DNA of 64,000 nucleotides from Maniola hyperantus (Eukaryota > Arthropoda > Insecta > Lepidoptera > Nymphalidae): the NCBI RefSeq assembly GCF_902806685.2, contig NC_048546.1, forward strand, positions 6,200,001 through 6,264,000. The letters run 5' to 3'. The translations under genes and the position numbers were made by a program. Below, in pieces: positions 1-10,621 of this stretch (position 1 is the first letter of the stretch; each line of letters opens with the position of its first letter). Under the pieces are notes generated by a model. That model was not told the DNA's origin and ran no database searches. It saw only the letters and a program-made list of their open reading frames with translations.

Positions 1-2334
1 AATGTATATTCTGCGCAAATGCATAGGATGGACTCCCCAACCTGATCCAGCTAAAATTTTGAGAATATTTAGATATTTAGTTGTTCTCTCACTAATCTCA
101 TTTAAGTGTTTCGTCCACCTTAAAGATTTATCTAACCAGATGCCCAAATATCTTATATTATTTACAATTTGTACAATTTGACCATGAATTTTAATATTAA
201 ATTGCTCTGTTTTCCGCTGTCTTGTAAATAAACATATTTTAGTTTTACTAGGAGATGGTTCTAAGCCAATTAGCCTCAATTTTTCTACCACTATATTAAC
301 AGCACATTGCATTTTGAAAATTTGTTCATGCCAATTAGCTCCTCTTATGTAGAACACAAAATCATCTGCATATTGACTAATAGCTACACCTGGAATAATG
401 TTTTGTGTGATTTCTTGCGTTACAATATTAAATATTAGAGGAGAAATCGGATCTCCTTGAGCTAAGCCCATACTAGTCCATCTCACTATATCTGAACCTC
501 CCTTATTATCAGCTACAATCCTTAAATACCTTTCACTTAAGTAACACCATAAATATCTGCATATTTTCGAACCTACACCAATTTTATCAAGTGTTTTAAT
601 AGCTTCATTAACACCAACATTATTATACGCTCCTTCTATGTCTAAAAATAAAGCCGATGTGGGTTCGTTTTTAGAAAATCCTTCCTGAATATATGAGGTT
701 ACAAGAGTAATACAGTCTAAACAAGATCGGCCTCTTCTAAAGCCGGAGGTGTTTTGAGATAATAATTGATGTTTTTCAACAAACCATTCGATGCGCTTGG
801 TTAGCATAGAATGAAATATTTTACAAATGCATGAAATAAGTGCAATAGGTCTTAAATTATCAGACAAAGAACCATTAATACCTGGTTTTGGGATAGGCAC
901 AATCGTTACATCTCTCCATTGATTCGGTATTTGGCCAGCAACAATAATGGAATTATAAAGCTTGAGTAACTCTATTTTAGCGTTTAATGGTAAGTTATAA
1001 ATCATGGAGTATGTCACTGCATCTTCTCCAGGTGCCGTGTCTTTCTTTTTTAAACAAACTAATAACTCTTGTAAAGTAAAAGCTGATTCTAACATAGTGT
1101 TCTTAGATTCTAATTTTGGCATCGATGCTAATGCGTAATCAGGTGCTAGCTTACATAGTAAATCCACTTTTTGTTTATCAGATGCATACACTCTCCGTTT
1201 TTTGTATCCCTTTACCCATCGCATTTTATCCCACATAACAGACGCTGACGTCTCCTCACTAATACTATCACACATATTTTGCCAATCAAGTGACTTATAC
1301 TGACATATGACCCTTTTACTTTCTCGAATTTTTTGTTCTAATATGTTAAGATTATCGGGTGTTGGATTGCGACGAAAATGTTTTAATGCTAACCTACGTT
1401 TAGCAACAGCCTCCGATATAGAAGCACACCAATAAGATTTGGGTTTAAATTTAGATTTTGGACTAGTGCAAATTTTAAACATAGGTATATGTTTATTAGC
1501 AGCATCATTTATTCTGTCTATAAAGGAATCATAACCTTGTTGTATATTTTGAATGTTAATAGGTGAATGAAATGCTTCTTGAAGAGTTTCACGGTAAGAA
1601 TCCCAGTCAGCCTTTTTAAAATTACGTTTTTCAACGAATTGTAACTTTTCCACATAATTGATAGTGTATTGAATTATTAAATGATCACTACCCAAATTTT
1701 CTTTAGTTACCTGCCATTTAATGCTAATCGCTATATCAGAAGATACAAATGTGACATCTGGTGAAGTTTCTTGTAAATTATTCAGATTTAATTTAATCCT
1801 CGTAGCTTCACCATCATTAATTGAAACCAAACCAGATTCAAGACAAGCATCCTGTAACTGGTTACCTCTAACATCACATTTATTCGCCCAATTAGTGTGG
1901 TGACCATTAAAATCACCGGCAATTATGCTTCTTTTCCCGAATTTTGCGAAAATTCCATCCCAATCAGCCTGAGTAGTACGAACAGATGACGGACAGTACA
2001 CAGAGACAATGTTTTCTAAATTATTACAGTTAAGAACCTTAATATAGACTATTTCTATTCCTACATTACTAATATCAATATTACAAACTCTAGCTTTTAC
2101 ACTTTTATGCACTATTATTGCTACACCACCATAACCATCACATCGGTCTTTCCTGAATATGTTATAACCGCTAACATTAAAATCATCCTCCTCACTGAGC
2201 CACGTTTCACTCAAAATTGCAATATGTATCTTCTCTTGATCCAAAAATGCTTTAAAAATTGTTAATTTTGGTTTCAGACTCTGACAGTTCCATTGCATAA
2301 TGTTTAAAGTGAGCCTGTTGTTGTAGCTATCCAT
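1..2334 (-). CDS. Non-LTR retrotransposon ORF2 (endonuclease + reverse transcriptase), partial at window edge
   Basis: I translated the complement of this stretch codon by codon from the ATG at 2334 and found no stop in 778 codons; the frame leaves the window at position 1. The N-terminal third is an APE-type endonuclease: SETW with catalytic Glu near residue 43, GDFN with Asp near 141, SDH near 217-218. A reverse transcriptase follows, with LDIEGAY (Asp near 565), GLAQGDPISP and the YADD box at 655-658. The protein nicks target DNA and copies element RNA (target-primed reverse transcription). Its ATG overlaps the end of ORF1 by 8 nt. Clade is probably I/Jockey group, an inference; an RNase H domain, if any, would lie off-window. 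No frameshift or internal stop suggests a young copy. Confidence 0.9.
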   Translation of the reverse strand, partial: MDSYNNRLTLNIMQWNCQSLKPKLTIFKAFLDQEKIHIAILSETWLSEEDDFNVSGYNIFRKDRCDGYGGVAIIVHKSVKARVCNIDISNVGIEIVYIKVLNCNNLENIVSVYCPSSVRTTQADWDGIFAKFGKRSIIAGDFNGHHTNWANKCDVRGNQLQDACLESGLVSINDGEATRIKLNLNNLQETSPDVTFVSSDIAISIKWQVTKENLGSDHLIIQYTINYVEKLQFVEKRNFKKADWDSYRETLQEAFHSPINIQNIQQGYDSFIDRINDAANKHIPMFKICTSPKSKFKPKSYWCASISEAVAKRRLALKHFRRNPTPDNLNILEQKIRESKRVICQYKSLDWQNMCDSISEETSASVMWDKMRWVKGYKKRRVYASDKQKVDLLCKLAPDYALASMPKLESKNTMLESAFTLQELLVCLKKKDTAPGEDAVTYSMIYNLPLNAKIELLKLYNSIIVAGQIPNQWRDVTIVPIPKPGINGSLSDNLRPIALISCICKIFHSMLTKRIEWFVEKHQLLSQNTSGFRRGRSCLDCITLVTSYIQEGFSKNEPTSALFLDIEGAYNNVGVNEAIKTLDKIGVGSKICRYLWCYLSERYLRIVADNKGGSDIVRWTSMGLAQGDPISPLIFNIVTQEITQNIIPGVAISQYADDFVFYIRGANWHEQIFKMQCAVNIVVEKLRLIGLEPSPSKTKICLFTRQRKTEQFNIKIHGQIVQIVNNIRYLGIWLDKSLRWTKHLNEISERTTKYLNILKILAGSGWGVHPMHLRRIYI

Positions 2335-3814
2335 TATAAAATAGACTGAAGAAATTTTTTAAAATGTCATTATCTTTAATTAATCCAACTACCAGCGTTT
2401 TAATTTCCTCTATGACAACTTTGAAAATCAATTTCATTTTATTCTCGAAACTTATATGTGAAAAACATACTTCCTTAATTTTTAATAACAATCTTACAAA
2501 GTCAAATCTGTTACGTCTCTTCTTATATTCCTCTTTATTTTCTCCTTGATGTCGTTCTCTTTCTGTGTTTTCAGTGATACATTCTGTATCACAAACCACA
2601 CTTTCTGTCTTATTTCCTTTTTTCTTCCTTTTTTTAACTTTCTGTGCCCCTGTCGATGTCGTTTCAATATTCTCCATTTCTATTTCACTATCTGATGACT
2701 CTTCTTTCTCTTCATTATGAATTACAGCTTCGGTAACTAGAACGTCTCTATATGTTTTATTTAAATTCTTCTCATTATAACTTACATTACGGTTATTGAA
2801 TGCTTCATTCCTTCCGTCCATATTATCACGCCGAAGTCTATCACTTAATTTCTTTTTATCGTAATATATAGACAGAGCTTTTCGATATTTACAGTTCTCC
2901 TCACACATAATCTTCCTGATCTCTTTTTCTTTGAGAAATACCGGACAGGACATTCTGTCAAGCGCCATATGATCCCCATTGCAATTAATGCAAGTATATA
3001 ACTTAGTCTCACAATTTGAGTGTTGTTTTCCACATTTCGGGCAAAAATCCTTTTTTATTGGGCAAAATTTCTTCGAATGACCATATCGCCAACAAGAAGC
3101 GCACTGCGTGACAGGAAATGTGAATGGTTCCACCTTAAATCTGCACCCGTATATTAGTATATACGAGGGTAAGGTAGGACCCTTAAAACACACCCTTACT
3201 GATTCACTCTCAATCCACTCACCATTATCCAAACATCTCCTTAATCTTTTAATAGATAAAATTTCGAATTCACTTTCTAAACTCGCCCGCATTTCTTCCT
3301 CTTGAACATCCAAGTCAATGTTTCTTACTATACCGAATGTCAATTGCAACCCCTCTGTTAACTGACATCTATAATCCGTTTCCGCAAACTTTTTATTGCT
3401 TAGTAACTTATGAGCATTTTCTTTGTCACCAAACTCTATCAAAACTTTATAAGGGCTTTTATATTTAATACTCAGTATATTTAGAATACCTTCTGATCGC
3501 AATAGTTTCGCAAATGCCATTTTTTTAAGCAAAATTTCCTTAGACGTAACGCTCACCTCAATCTTTTCATTTTCTTGTGCATGTCTCGACATGTCGATGT
3601 CGTCATTGCAATCACTGCTACTTGACTTACGTACAGCTAGACGTTTGGTTCGCCGTCGCATCACCGTTGTAAATCCTTCTTCATCAATACTTGCGCCACT
3701 ACTGTCGCGCAAACTTTTTTCCCGCTGCCTTTTTTCACATCGTACACTTTCGTCAAATTCATTTTCACGCGGAATATATACTTCACAATCCATTTCCTTA
3801 TTAACTTCACTCAT
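2327..3814 (-). CDS. Non-LTR retrotransposon ORF1 (gag-like RNA-binding protein, three zinc knuckles)
   Basis: An uninterrupted 495-residue frame. Residues 1-95 are charged and low in complexity. About 100-235 looks like an RRM-type fold with a hydrophobic/basic alternation. Three CCHC-type knuckles follow: CASC-x4-H-x4-C (238-251), CPKC-x3-H-x2-C (258-268) and CINC-x3-H-x7-C (275-290). The C-terminus is lysine- and glutamate-rich. This is the layout of ORF1 in the I/Jockey groups, where the protein packages element RNA. It ends in TAG at 2329-2327, inside the ORF2 start region, so both ORFs come from one transcript. Start chosen as the first ATG of the frame. Confidence 0.88.
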   Translation of the reverse strand: MSEVNKEMDCEVYIPRENEFDESVRCEKRQREKSLRDSSGASIDEEGFTTVMRRRTKRLAVRKSSSSDCNDDIDMSRHAQENEKIEVSVTSKEILLKKMAFAKLLRSEGILNILSIKYKSPYKVLIEFGDKENAHKLLSNKKFAETDYRCQLTEGLQLTFGIVRNIDLDVQEEEMRASLESEFEILSIKRLRRCLDNGEWIESESVRVCFKGPTLPSYILIYGCRFKVEPFTFPVTQCASCWRYGHSKKFCPIKKDFCPKCGKQHSNCETKLYTCINCNGDHMALDRMSCPVFLKEKEIRKIMCEENCKYRKALSIYYDKKKLSDRLRRDNMDGRNEAFNNRNVSYNEKNLNKTYRDVLVTEAVIHNEEKEESSDSEIEMENIETTSTGAQKVKKRKKKGNKTESVVCDTECITENTERERHQGENKEEYKKRRNRFDFVRLLLKIKEVCFSHISFENKMKLIFKVVIEEIKTLVVGLIKDNDILKNFFSLFYNG

Positions 3815-4281
3815 ATCTACATTTTATTATTTTGATGTGGGTAGACAAAAAACTTATATCAATTATTGAGAAAGCGTCCGCTCCAAAGCAGTGCGTTCGC
3901 ACGAATGGTTTTGGCCCTTAAGTTCTCCGTAATAATATAAGGGCAGTCTGAAACTTTATTGAACGCAGTGTCTCCGCTGTTGTTGTATTCTTACATGTTA
4001 TTATTACCGATTTATCGATTGTTTTAGACAACATAGCCGAATAATAAATTGTGTGGCATTATTAGAAGTTTCATGACATTTTCACCTTGTCTGTGTATAC
4101 CTATAATAACTCAATGGTCTATACCAGGGGTATTATACATATGTTTAAACTATACATCGATGGTTTAAACCATGTTTAAACTATGCTAGAGGCTTGAAGT
4201 TTTAAACATAGCTCCTTCCTCAAGGGAGAGAAAAAAAACAAGACTACCTAAATACCTAGTTAAAAATCATCCGTACCTATA

Positions 4282-4490
4282 TCCATACTAATATTATAAA
4301 AGCGAAAGAGTGTTTGCCTGTTTGTCTATCTGTCTGTCTGTATGTCTGCTAGCTATTCACGGCCCATCCGTTTAACCGATTTTGATGAAATTTGGTACAA
4401 ATATAGCTTGCAACTCGGAAAAGGGCTACTTTTGATCCCGAAAAATCAAAGAGTTCCCACGGGATTTTATAAACCTAAATCTATAATTTA
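4282..4490 (+). mobile_element. Helitron-like element, family A, 3'-truncated
   Basis: It begins A|TCCATACTAATATTATAAA, the family A 5' end, then the TGTCTGTCTG tract, TTCACGGCCC, ACCGATTTTGATGAAATTTG, AAAGAGTTCCCACGGGATTT and CCTAAATC. The closing hairpin (GCGGACGAAGTCGCG) and the CTAG terminus are missing. Family A supplies many other copies in this window. Confidence 0.7.
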
Positions 4491-5525
4491 AAAAATGTAG
4501 TAAGTAGGTATGTCTACTTTCTTTACTCTTAACTATTATTTGTTAATTAAAAGTAAAGAGTCACTTAAAGATACATTCATGTGAATTCAGTCATTGCATT
4601 ATACCTAGTGCATAGGTATAATACCTACCTACGACACTTAATATTGAATGCTTGATAGCAAAAACCTAGGTCCATAGGTGTTTTCTGAGGTGTTACTTAA
4701 AATGTTCTTCAATATTAATAGACTGTAATCTTAAAGCCCCAATTTAATCAACTAATAGAAATTTAATACAGATAAACCACCTAGTTAGTACCTATGGCAA
4801 TTTTAAAGCTTATTTTCTCACAAAGACTTTCTCTTCATTCAGAGGATTAGTTATTTATCGGACCGTAGTTAATCTCAAAATAGGGGTTACAAGTAAGGGT
4901 GTAATCTCATTGCCTATGGTATAAAGTTGTAAGTCAACGGCGGTCTGTCCGTCACTCGCGTCATTTTTTTTTTTTTTTTTTTCATTTATTTGGATCACTA
5001 ACAGCTAATCATATACATCAAATACAAATTGAACAATACAAAAGTTTTAAGATAATATGACAAGCTAATTAAAAGTAATCACCGCATGAACTATTTTAGG
5101 CCAAAAACCAAGTCTATATTCAAAGTCTTTAGTGTTTAACATAAATATCACAACTTAATCATTTTGAATAGACAATTTAAGCACGTATTTAATCGATTTT
5201 GTTTGCAGTCGATCGTGTAATTTGAAAAAATTGTCACCATGGGAGCAACAATGAAATGGTGATTAATTGCAGTTTCACGTAGCACTTCGCGTAAATAACA
5301 TTTACACGCACTAATCACAAGTTAAACTGCTTAATGTTTGTAAATAGACACAAAAAATTAGCTGTTATTTAATTATTATTTGCATTATTTTACGGAGTAA
5401 ACAAGACACCGTTGCGCCACAGACAATGGCAGATGAAAAATAGTCATACGTAAACGTACTTAGTTTGGTTCTCATTTGAATACTAATATTAAACTCAAAA
5501 ATAAATGTGATGTTTTAGATACTAA
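4491..5525. other. No gene; AT-rich spacer with a poly-T tract
   Basis: I see no coding frame or structured RNA here. A run of about 16 T at 4967-4982 followed by CATTTATTTGG could be the reverse-orientation poly-A tail of an old retroelement, but no coding remnant backs that up. Confidence 0.4.
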
Positions 5526-5748
5526 CTAGTTTATGCTCGTGACTTCGTCCGCGTGGATTGCACCAAACCCCTATTTCACTCCCTTAGGGGTTGAATTTTC
5601 AGAAATCCTTTCTTAGCGGATGCCTACGTCATAATAGCTATCCAAATTTCAGCCCGATCCATCCAGTAGTTTGAGCTGTGCGTTGATAGATCAGTCAGTC
5701 AGTCAGCCAGTCAGTCAGTCAGTCACCTTTTCCTTTTATATATTTAGA
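5526..5748 (-). mobile_element. Helitron-like element, family B, both ends present
   Basis: Read on the minus strand it runs A|TCTAAATATATAAAAGGAAA ... GACTGAC repeats ... CTACTGGATGGATCGGGC ... AACCCCTAAGGG ... CGCGGACGAAGTC ... CTAG|T. The 5'-TC, 3'-CTAG and A/T flanks are the Helitron hallmarks, with a short hairpin about 10 nt before the 3' end. It has no coding capacity (223 bp), so it is non-autonomous. Confidence 0.72.
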
Positions 5749-6156
5749 TATCTATGTCTGTGCTTTGCCATATTTCCGTAAAAATAACTAGTTTTAAAGT
5801 TACAGGGGTTCAAAGATTTGTATGTAATTCTTGAGACCGTGCAACTTGAAATCTGAATTCACCGTGAATAAAAAATACAATAATAATATGTAAGTAGGCA
5901 GGTAAGCACAATATAAAGTATACCTATCCTCTGAAAAAGAACAAAAGTGATCGTTAAGGGACATACCTGGTAAGGTGTCTAAGCCTAATGGAGAAGTTTA
6001 CGACACGTAAAGTTGCGCTAGCATGTAGAAGATATATGACTCGTTACATACCAACTACGTACACGATCGAACAACCACGATAGCTGGTGCTAACAAGAAG
6101 GTAGGTATAGCTACCTAGTCTTTAGTGTAACTAGTTCTGTTGTACGAGAACATTAG

Positions 6157-6192
6157 TTTAGTTTAGAGATTGAGTTCAGTCTCTAAACTAAA
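6157..6192. repeat. Short inverted repeat, 16-bp arms
   Basis: Arms 6157-6172 and 6177-6192 pair with one mismatch around a 4-nt loop (TTTAGTTTAGAGA core). No associated element was recognised. Confidence 0.6.
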
Positions 6193-6309
6193 ATGACAGG
6201 TACGAATGTATTGTTATCCGATCCTTATCGCTCCTTGTGGAAAAGCATAGCACTACATTTCTGACCTGTCAGAAAAAGTTTAGCCACGTCGTTTAAAAAA
6301 AAATCATTA

Positions 6310-6595
6310 ACTTTATTATACCATGAGACCCTATTACTAAGCCTCCGCTCTACGTCCATCTGTCCGTCAGTTTGTCTGTGGGCTGTATCTCATGAATCTT
6401 AATAGGTAGCTAGAGAGTTGAAATTTTCACAGTCTGTATTTCTAATGCCATTAAAACAACAAATAGATAATAAAAAACCAAATATAAATAGCAAATTTAA
6501 AAATGGCTACCATGCAAATTAAAAAGTACATAGTTTAATATCTTGTACGATGGTACGGAACCCTTCGTGTGCTCGCACTTGAACGGGTTTTACTT
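6310..6595 (-). repeat. GGAACCCTTCGTG-type dispersed repeat
   Basis: It shares with 57560-57830 the ordered blocks TGTCCGTC, GGCTGTATCTC, TTGAAATTTT, AAAATGGCTACCAT and GTACGGAACCCTTCGTG. Non-coding. Orientation is assigned by analogy with the related GGCCAAGTGCGAG family. Confidence 0.55.
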
Positions 6596-6991
6596 ATTTA
6601 TTTTGTATTTGTACCAGAAAGTTATAACAATAAATAGAAAAAAACATTTTACTTTTCAGATGCTTTTCATTATACTTAGTTGATATTTCACATCAATTTA
6701 TTGAAAGAAACAAAGAAAAGATTATTTCAAAAAATTGAAATCGCATTGTGGAGTGTAAGAAAAGTTATAAGAAATAAAAATAAAAATAGGTGTGCCGTGT
6801 GCAGTAGTTACCTACCTAATTATTGTAACTAATTATTTCGTGCCCAAAATTAATGCCGCAATGTAGCAGAATGAATGAAACTCGGATCATTCATCGTCTA
6901 TTCTGAGAATCCTGCTATTAGGTACAGCTGATGGATAGATGTTGTAGCGCAATCAAATTACATCGTTTTCATTGGCCGTAATTTGTAATGG

Positions 6992-7400
6992 ACTCAGAGA
7001 CAGCGCGTGCCAGACCTTTGTTAAGTTATAAGAGCTGAAAGTTTCTCTGCGTATTGTCCCCAACACAGAGAGGATCGATCAGTGACTATTAAGTTTGGAT
7101 CATGGTGGCCTTGGGCGATAACAGGTAATAAAGATGTAAAAATCTTACGTCAAAGTATAAAATCAATTTTTTTAATATTTTCTTCGGAATAATATTATAA
7201 ATCACGTCATGCATTGCCAGACACGGTGGTTTGTATTGTATGGTGGCAACCCCTACCAGACACCTTACTGAATAATAATATGTTAAATTATGTTAAAGTT
7301 ATATATTAATATATTATGTTGTTAATTAAGGGACAATACGCAGGGAAACTTTCCGCTTTTATAAAATAACGAAGGACTGGCACGCGCTGGCTCTCTCAGA
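6992..7400. mobile_element. MITE with about 70-bp terminal inverted repeats (GCGCGTGCCAG family)
   Basis: The left arm (6992-7060) and right arm (7330-7400) are inverted copies: CTCAGAGACAGCGCGTGCCAG, then TTTCTCTGCGTATTGTCCC, against the complement of the right end. The roughly 270-bp interior has no coding frame and contains TAATAAAGATG and TTCTTCGGAATAATATTA blocks. The same sequence, as a near-perfect palindrome, is at 62313-62800, and a single arm is at 30780-30870. Transposase superfamily unknown. Confidence 0.7.
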
Positions 7401-7561
7401 AAAACACGTCAGCGTGATAATAAGGATTAAGCGCGAATTGAAGATGATAAGTAAGGACTACTTTATTTTTCTTATGCATCAGTCTAATCTCCCGCTGCGG
7501 GGTATTCAAAGATAAAATACCGTAGAATCGAACGTCCGTCCTTCATCAGGCCGAAATCTTC

Positions 7562-8199
7562 TCTAAATATATAAAAGCGAAATACCACTCACTCACTGAC
7601 TGACTAATCACGAAATCTCAGGAACTATAAAGCCTACAAACTTGAAATTTGGAAGGTAGGTTCTTTCTAGGACGCAGGTGTCAGCTAAGAAACGGTTTTG
7701 AAAAATTCCCCTCCTAAGGGTGTGAAAGGGGGGGTCGAAGGTTGTATGAAAGTTCTATGTTTTTGAAGTTATAGAGACATGAAAATCGACATTTAGGTTA
7801 TCAGCTTTAAATAATAAAAATCTGTAAAAGTCAATTTGAGAAATTCCCCCCTTAAGGGTGGTAAACTAGGGGGGAAAAGTTTTTATAGAAAGTTTTAACT
7901 AGGTATTGTTATTTTTATTGAAATTTGAAACGTAGGTTCTTTCTAGGGGGTGGGTATCAGATATGAAAGGATTCAACTAAATTCCCCCCCTAAGGGGTTG
8001 AAATGGGGGTTTAAAGGTTATATGAAAATCCTATGTTTTTGAAGTTAGGGATATGAAAATTGGCATTTAGGTATTCTGGGTTCCGTGTCTTAAGGTGACA
8101 CTGAGTGAGTAGGTAAGTGAGGTCTTTTGCAGCGGGAAAATTTCAGATCTCATGAGAAACCAGAAATTTTACACGGACGAAGTCGCGGGCAACTGCTAG
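7562..8199 (+). mobile_element. Helitron-like element, family B long variant
   Basis: It opens TCTAAATATATAAAAGCG with CACTCACTGACTGAC repeats, contains several diverged copies of an AAATTCCCCCCCTAAGGG block, and closes ACACGGACGAAGTCGCGGGC ... CTAG|T. At 638 bp it is about three times the usual family B length because the middle block is iterated. A related interior is at 19205-19691. Confidence 0.65.
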
Positions 8200-8212
8200 T
8201 ATATACTAGCCA

Positions 8213-8256
8213 CCAGCATTATATTTTTATTTATATAAATAAAAATATAATACTGG
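8213..8256. repeat. Inverted repeat, 20-bp arms
   Basis: Arms 8213-8232 and 8237-8256 pair with one mismatch around ATAT. It starts 13 nt beyond the Helitron end at 8199. AT-rich, function unknown. Confidence 0.6.
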
Positions 8257-8264
8257 TCGCTGGT

Positions 8265-8814
8265 AAGCGCATCACTTGAGATTGAGAACGATTTGGCTAT
8301 TTTTTATTTTAAAAAGTTTGTAATGGTCCAAATGAGGTTTTACTGAACGAAAAATTGGTTAAGTTTCACGATAAATTTTCAAATTAGGGAGAAATTTGTT
8401 TTGCTCGCACCATATCCATCAATAAAAGTAAAATGCTCAGAACAAGTAAAATGGGTTGCAGATGGTTTCAGATGTCAGAATTTGTTGCTTTTGGACCAAA
8501 ATTTGACTTTAACCTTATATGGAGGTATGAATATTAACTTGTGCAATTCGCTTCACTTTTTATTGATGTTCAAAATTTAACGTAACTTTAACCGCCTCTA
8601 TTGCAGCTGGATCATAATTCTCGATTCTTGTATGGCCGTCCTTATTTAGCACATTCTATCTGAGTAACAAGTAAAATTAAGGATAAACTTTCGTTCTAAA
8701 AGTAAACGTAAAAGGGAGTGGCGAACGTTAGCACTTAGAACACTAGTTAATTTGTTTTTATTATAAAAGTTCCCACATTTCCAGTAAAGTCAACATTGCA
8801 ATCGTCTGTAATAT
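8265..8814. other. No recognisable feature
   Basis: Unstructured AT-rich sequence without a convincing reading frame or repeat identity. Confidence 0.4.
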
Positions 8815-10410
8815 GTGAAAATGAAAATGAAAATGAAAATCTTTTTTATTCGTATAAACTTTTACAAGTGCTTACGAATAGTCGGATGCATCTACCACTG
8901 GTTCGGAATGCCTTTCCTGCCGAGAAGAACCAGCAAGAAACTCGGCGGTTGCTCTTTTCAAATATTTGATATAGGTACAAAATTATGCCATGTATAAAAT
9001 AGTATTTGCAGTCTTGTGCGATGCTAGAACGAGCTGCAGGTCAAATCCACGCTCTTTTATCATTTAGATAATCTTCAATTGTGTAATATGCTTTTTTCAG
9101 GAGCATATTTTTAATAGATTTTTTAAACTTGTGCAAAGGTAAGTCCAAAATAGTTTGCGGGATTTTATTATAAAAGGTAATACCAATACCCACAAATGAC
9201 TTTTGGACTTTCCTGAGGCGGAAGGCAGGAGCTGCAAGTTTGTCTCTGTTTCTAGTTAGCCTATTGTGTAGATCACCAATTTTCTTGTAACTAAGAATAT
9301 TTTGTCTTACAAAAATTATGTTATTATAAATATATTGAGAGGCTACAGTAAGGATATCTATTTCCTTAAATTTCTCTCGAAGGGAATCGCGTGGTCTTAA
9401 GTTATAAATTGCGCGTATTGCACTTTTTTGTAATACAAAAATTCTCCCAATATCTGCCGCTTTACCCCATATTAAGATTCCATAAGACATAATACTATGG
9501 AAGTAAGCAAAATATACTATCTTTGCGGTTTCCACGTCAGTTAACTGCCGAATCTTTCTAACAGCGTAAGCGGCAGAGCTTAATTTGCTAGCAAGAGTTG
9601 ATATATGGGTGCCCCATTGAAGCTTCGCATCTAAGGTTATCCCCAAAAATGTTGTAGTCTCTTCTATTTTTAATGTATCGTTATTTATCATTAAATTAAT
9701 GTTACTTGTGTTCTTGGTATTGGGCAGTGCGAATTCAACACACTTAGTTTTTTTTTAATTTAAAAGTAAATTATTTACGGTAAACCAGTGAGTTACCTGA
9801 GATATGGCACTACTCACATCGTCAAAATTGTCTTTATTTCTATCAACTTTAAAAATCAAAGACGTATCATCAGCAAATAGTACAATATCGCAAGTATTTT
9901 GGACAAAATATGGTAAATCGTTTATGTATACCAAGAACATGAAAGGACCTAGAATAGAGCCTTGAGGAACACCCATTAGTGAGGCTGATCCAGATGACTT
10001 TACATCGTTAACACACACTGTTTGAATACGATTACCAAGATAAGAAGCAATGAGACCAAGCGCAGTGTCTTTGATTCCGTAGTGGCTCAATTTAACCAGG
10101 AGAGTCTCGTGCTCAACGCAATCAAATGCCTTGGATAAGTCACAAAAAATACCAATGGCATTCTGCGAGCCTTCCCATGCACTGAATATATGCTTTAACA
10201 GCATTGCGGCCGCGTCGGTTGTTGATCGACCTTTAGTGAAACCATACTGCTCAGAATGGAGTAGCTTATTTAGATTAAAATGCCGAAGCAGTTGGTTGAG
10301 CATGATTTTCTCAAATATCTTGCTCAGTGTTGGCAAAATTGAAATTGGCCTGTAATTATTTGGATTATCTTTTACATTCATTCCATGAACCAAAATGCTA
10401 CGACTTTACT
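8815..10410 (-). mobile_element. 5'-truncated CR1/Jockey-like LINE
   Basis: Minus-strand reverse transcriptase remnant (frames 10393-9755 and 9691-9041) plus a 3' UTR ending at a short tandem repeat of GAAAAT units (8817-8840). CR1-group LINEs characteristically end in short tandem repeats instead of poly-A. The 5' truncation falls near 10410, in front of a Helitron that starts at 10418. The same 3' UTR occurs at 16096-16230 and 63070-63235. Confidence 0.8.
9041..10393 (-). pseudogene. Reverse transcriptase remnant of the CR1/Jockey-like LINE, broken near 9755
   Basis: The first segment (10393-9755) carries NYRPISILP, CDLSKAFDCV, GVPQGSILGP and the catalytic FADD box, in family order. A stop follows NNLLLN at about 9755. 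The second segment (9691-9041) resumes with FLGITLDAKLQWG, a run of VRKIRQL and the C-terminal thumb-like region ending KRAWI. The two are the halves of one RT separated by stop/frame damage in 9691-9755. The N-terminal endonuclease is missing through 5' truncation. The frame can be read a few codons above 10393 (about 10405), so the first codon is not a true start. Confidence 0.82.
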
Positions 10411-10417
10411 TAGATAA

Positions 10418-10621
10418 TCAGTACCCTTCAGTACCCTTATTATAAATGCGAAAGTGTGTTTGTTTGTTGGTTTTTCCTTCAATCACGTCGTAACGGTGCA
10501 ACGGATTAACGTGATTTTTGCATGGGTATATATAAAGACCTGGAGAGTGACATAGGCTACTTTTTATCCCGGAAAATCAAAGAGTTCCCACGGGATTTTT
10601 AAAGTCGCGGGTATCAGCTAG
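10418..10621 (+). mobile_element. Helitron-like element, family C, with duplicated 5' end
   Basis: It begins A|TCAGTACCCTTCAGTACCCTT: the first 10 nt are doubled. ATTATAAATGCGAAAG, TTGTTTGTTGG, a CACGTCGTAACGGTGCAACG block, AAAGAGTTCCCACGGG and GTCGCGGGTATCAG follow, ending CTAG|T. Family C differs from A in its TCAGTACCC start and GTTTGTTTG tract. Confidence 0.7.

Larger units (their letters stand above)
1..3970 (-). mobile_element. Apparently intact LINE (I/Jockey-group non-LTR retrotransposon), 3' end off-window
   Basis: It is made of ORF1 (3814-2327), ORF2 (2334 to beyond position 1) and a short 5' UTR above 3814. The 5' boundary is my estimate: the sequence changes character around 3960-4010, but I see no target duplication because the other end is missing. 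The element lies opposite to jeb and upstream of its visible exons. Both frames being open argues against an old pseudogenised copy. Confidence 0.8.

Noticed and set aside
3591..3869. 92-residue + strand frame opposite LINE ORF1
   Set aside because: It is antisense to the well-supported ORF1 with its zinc knuckles and has no features of its own.
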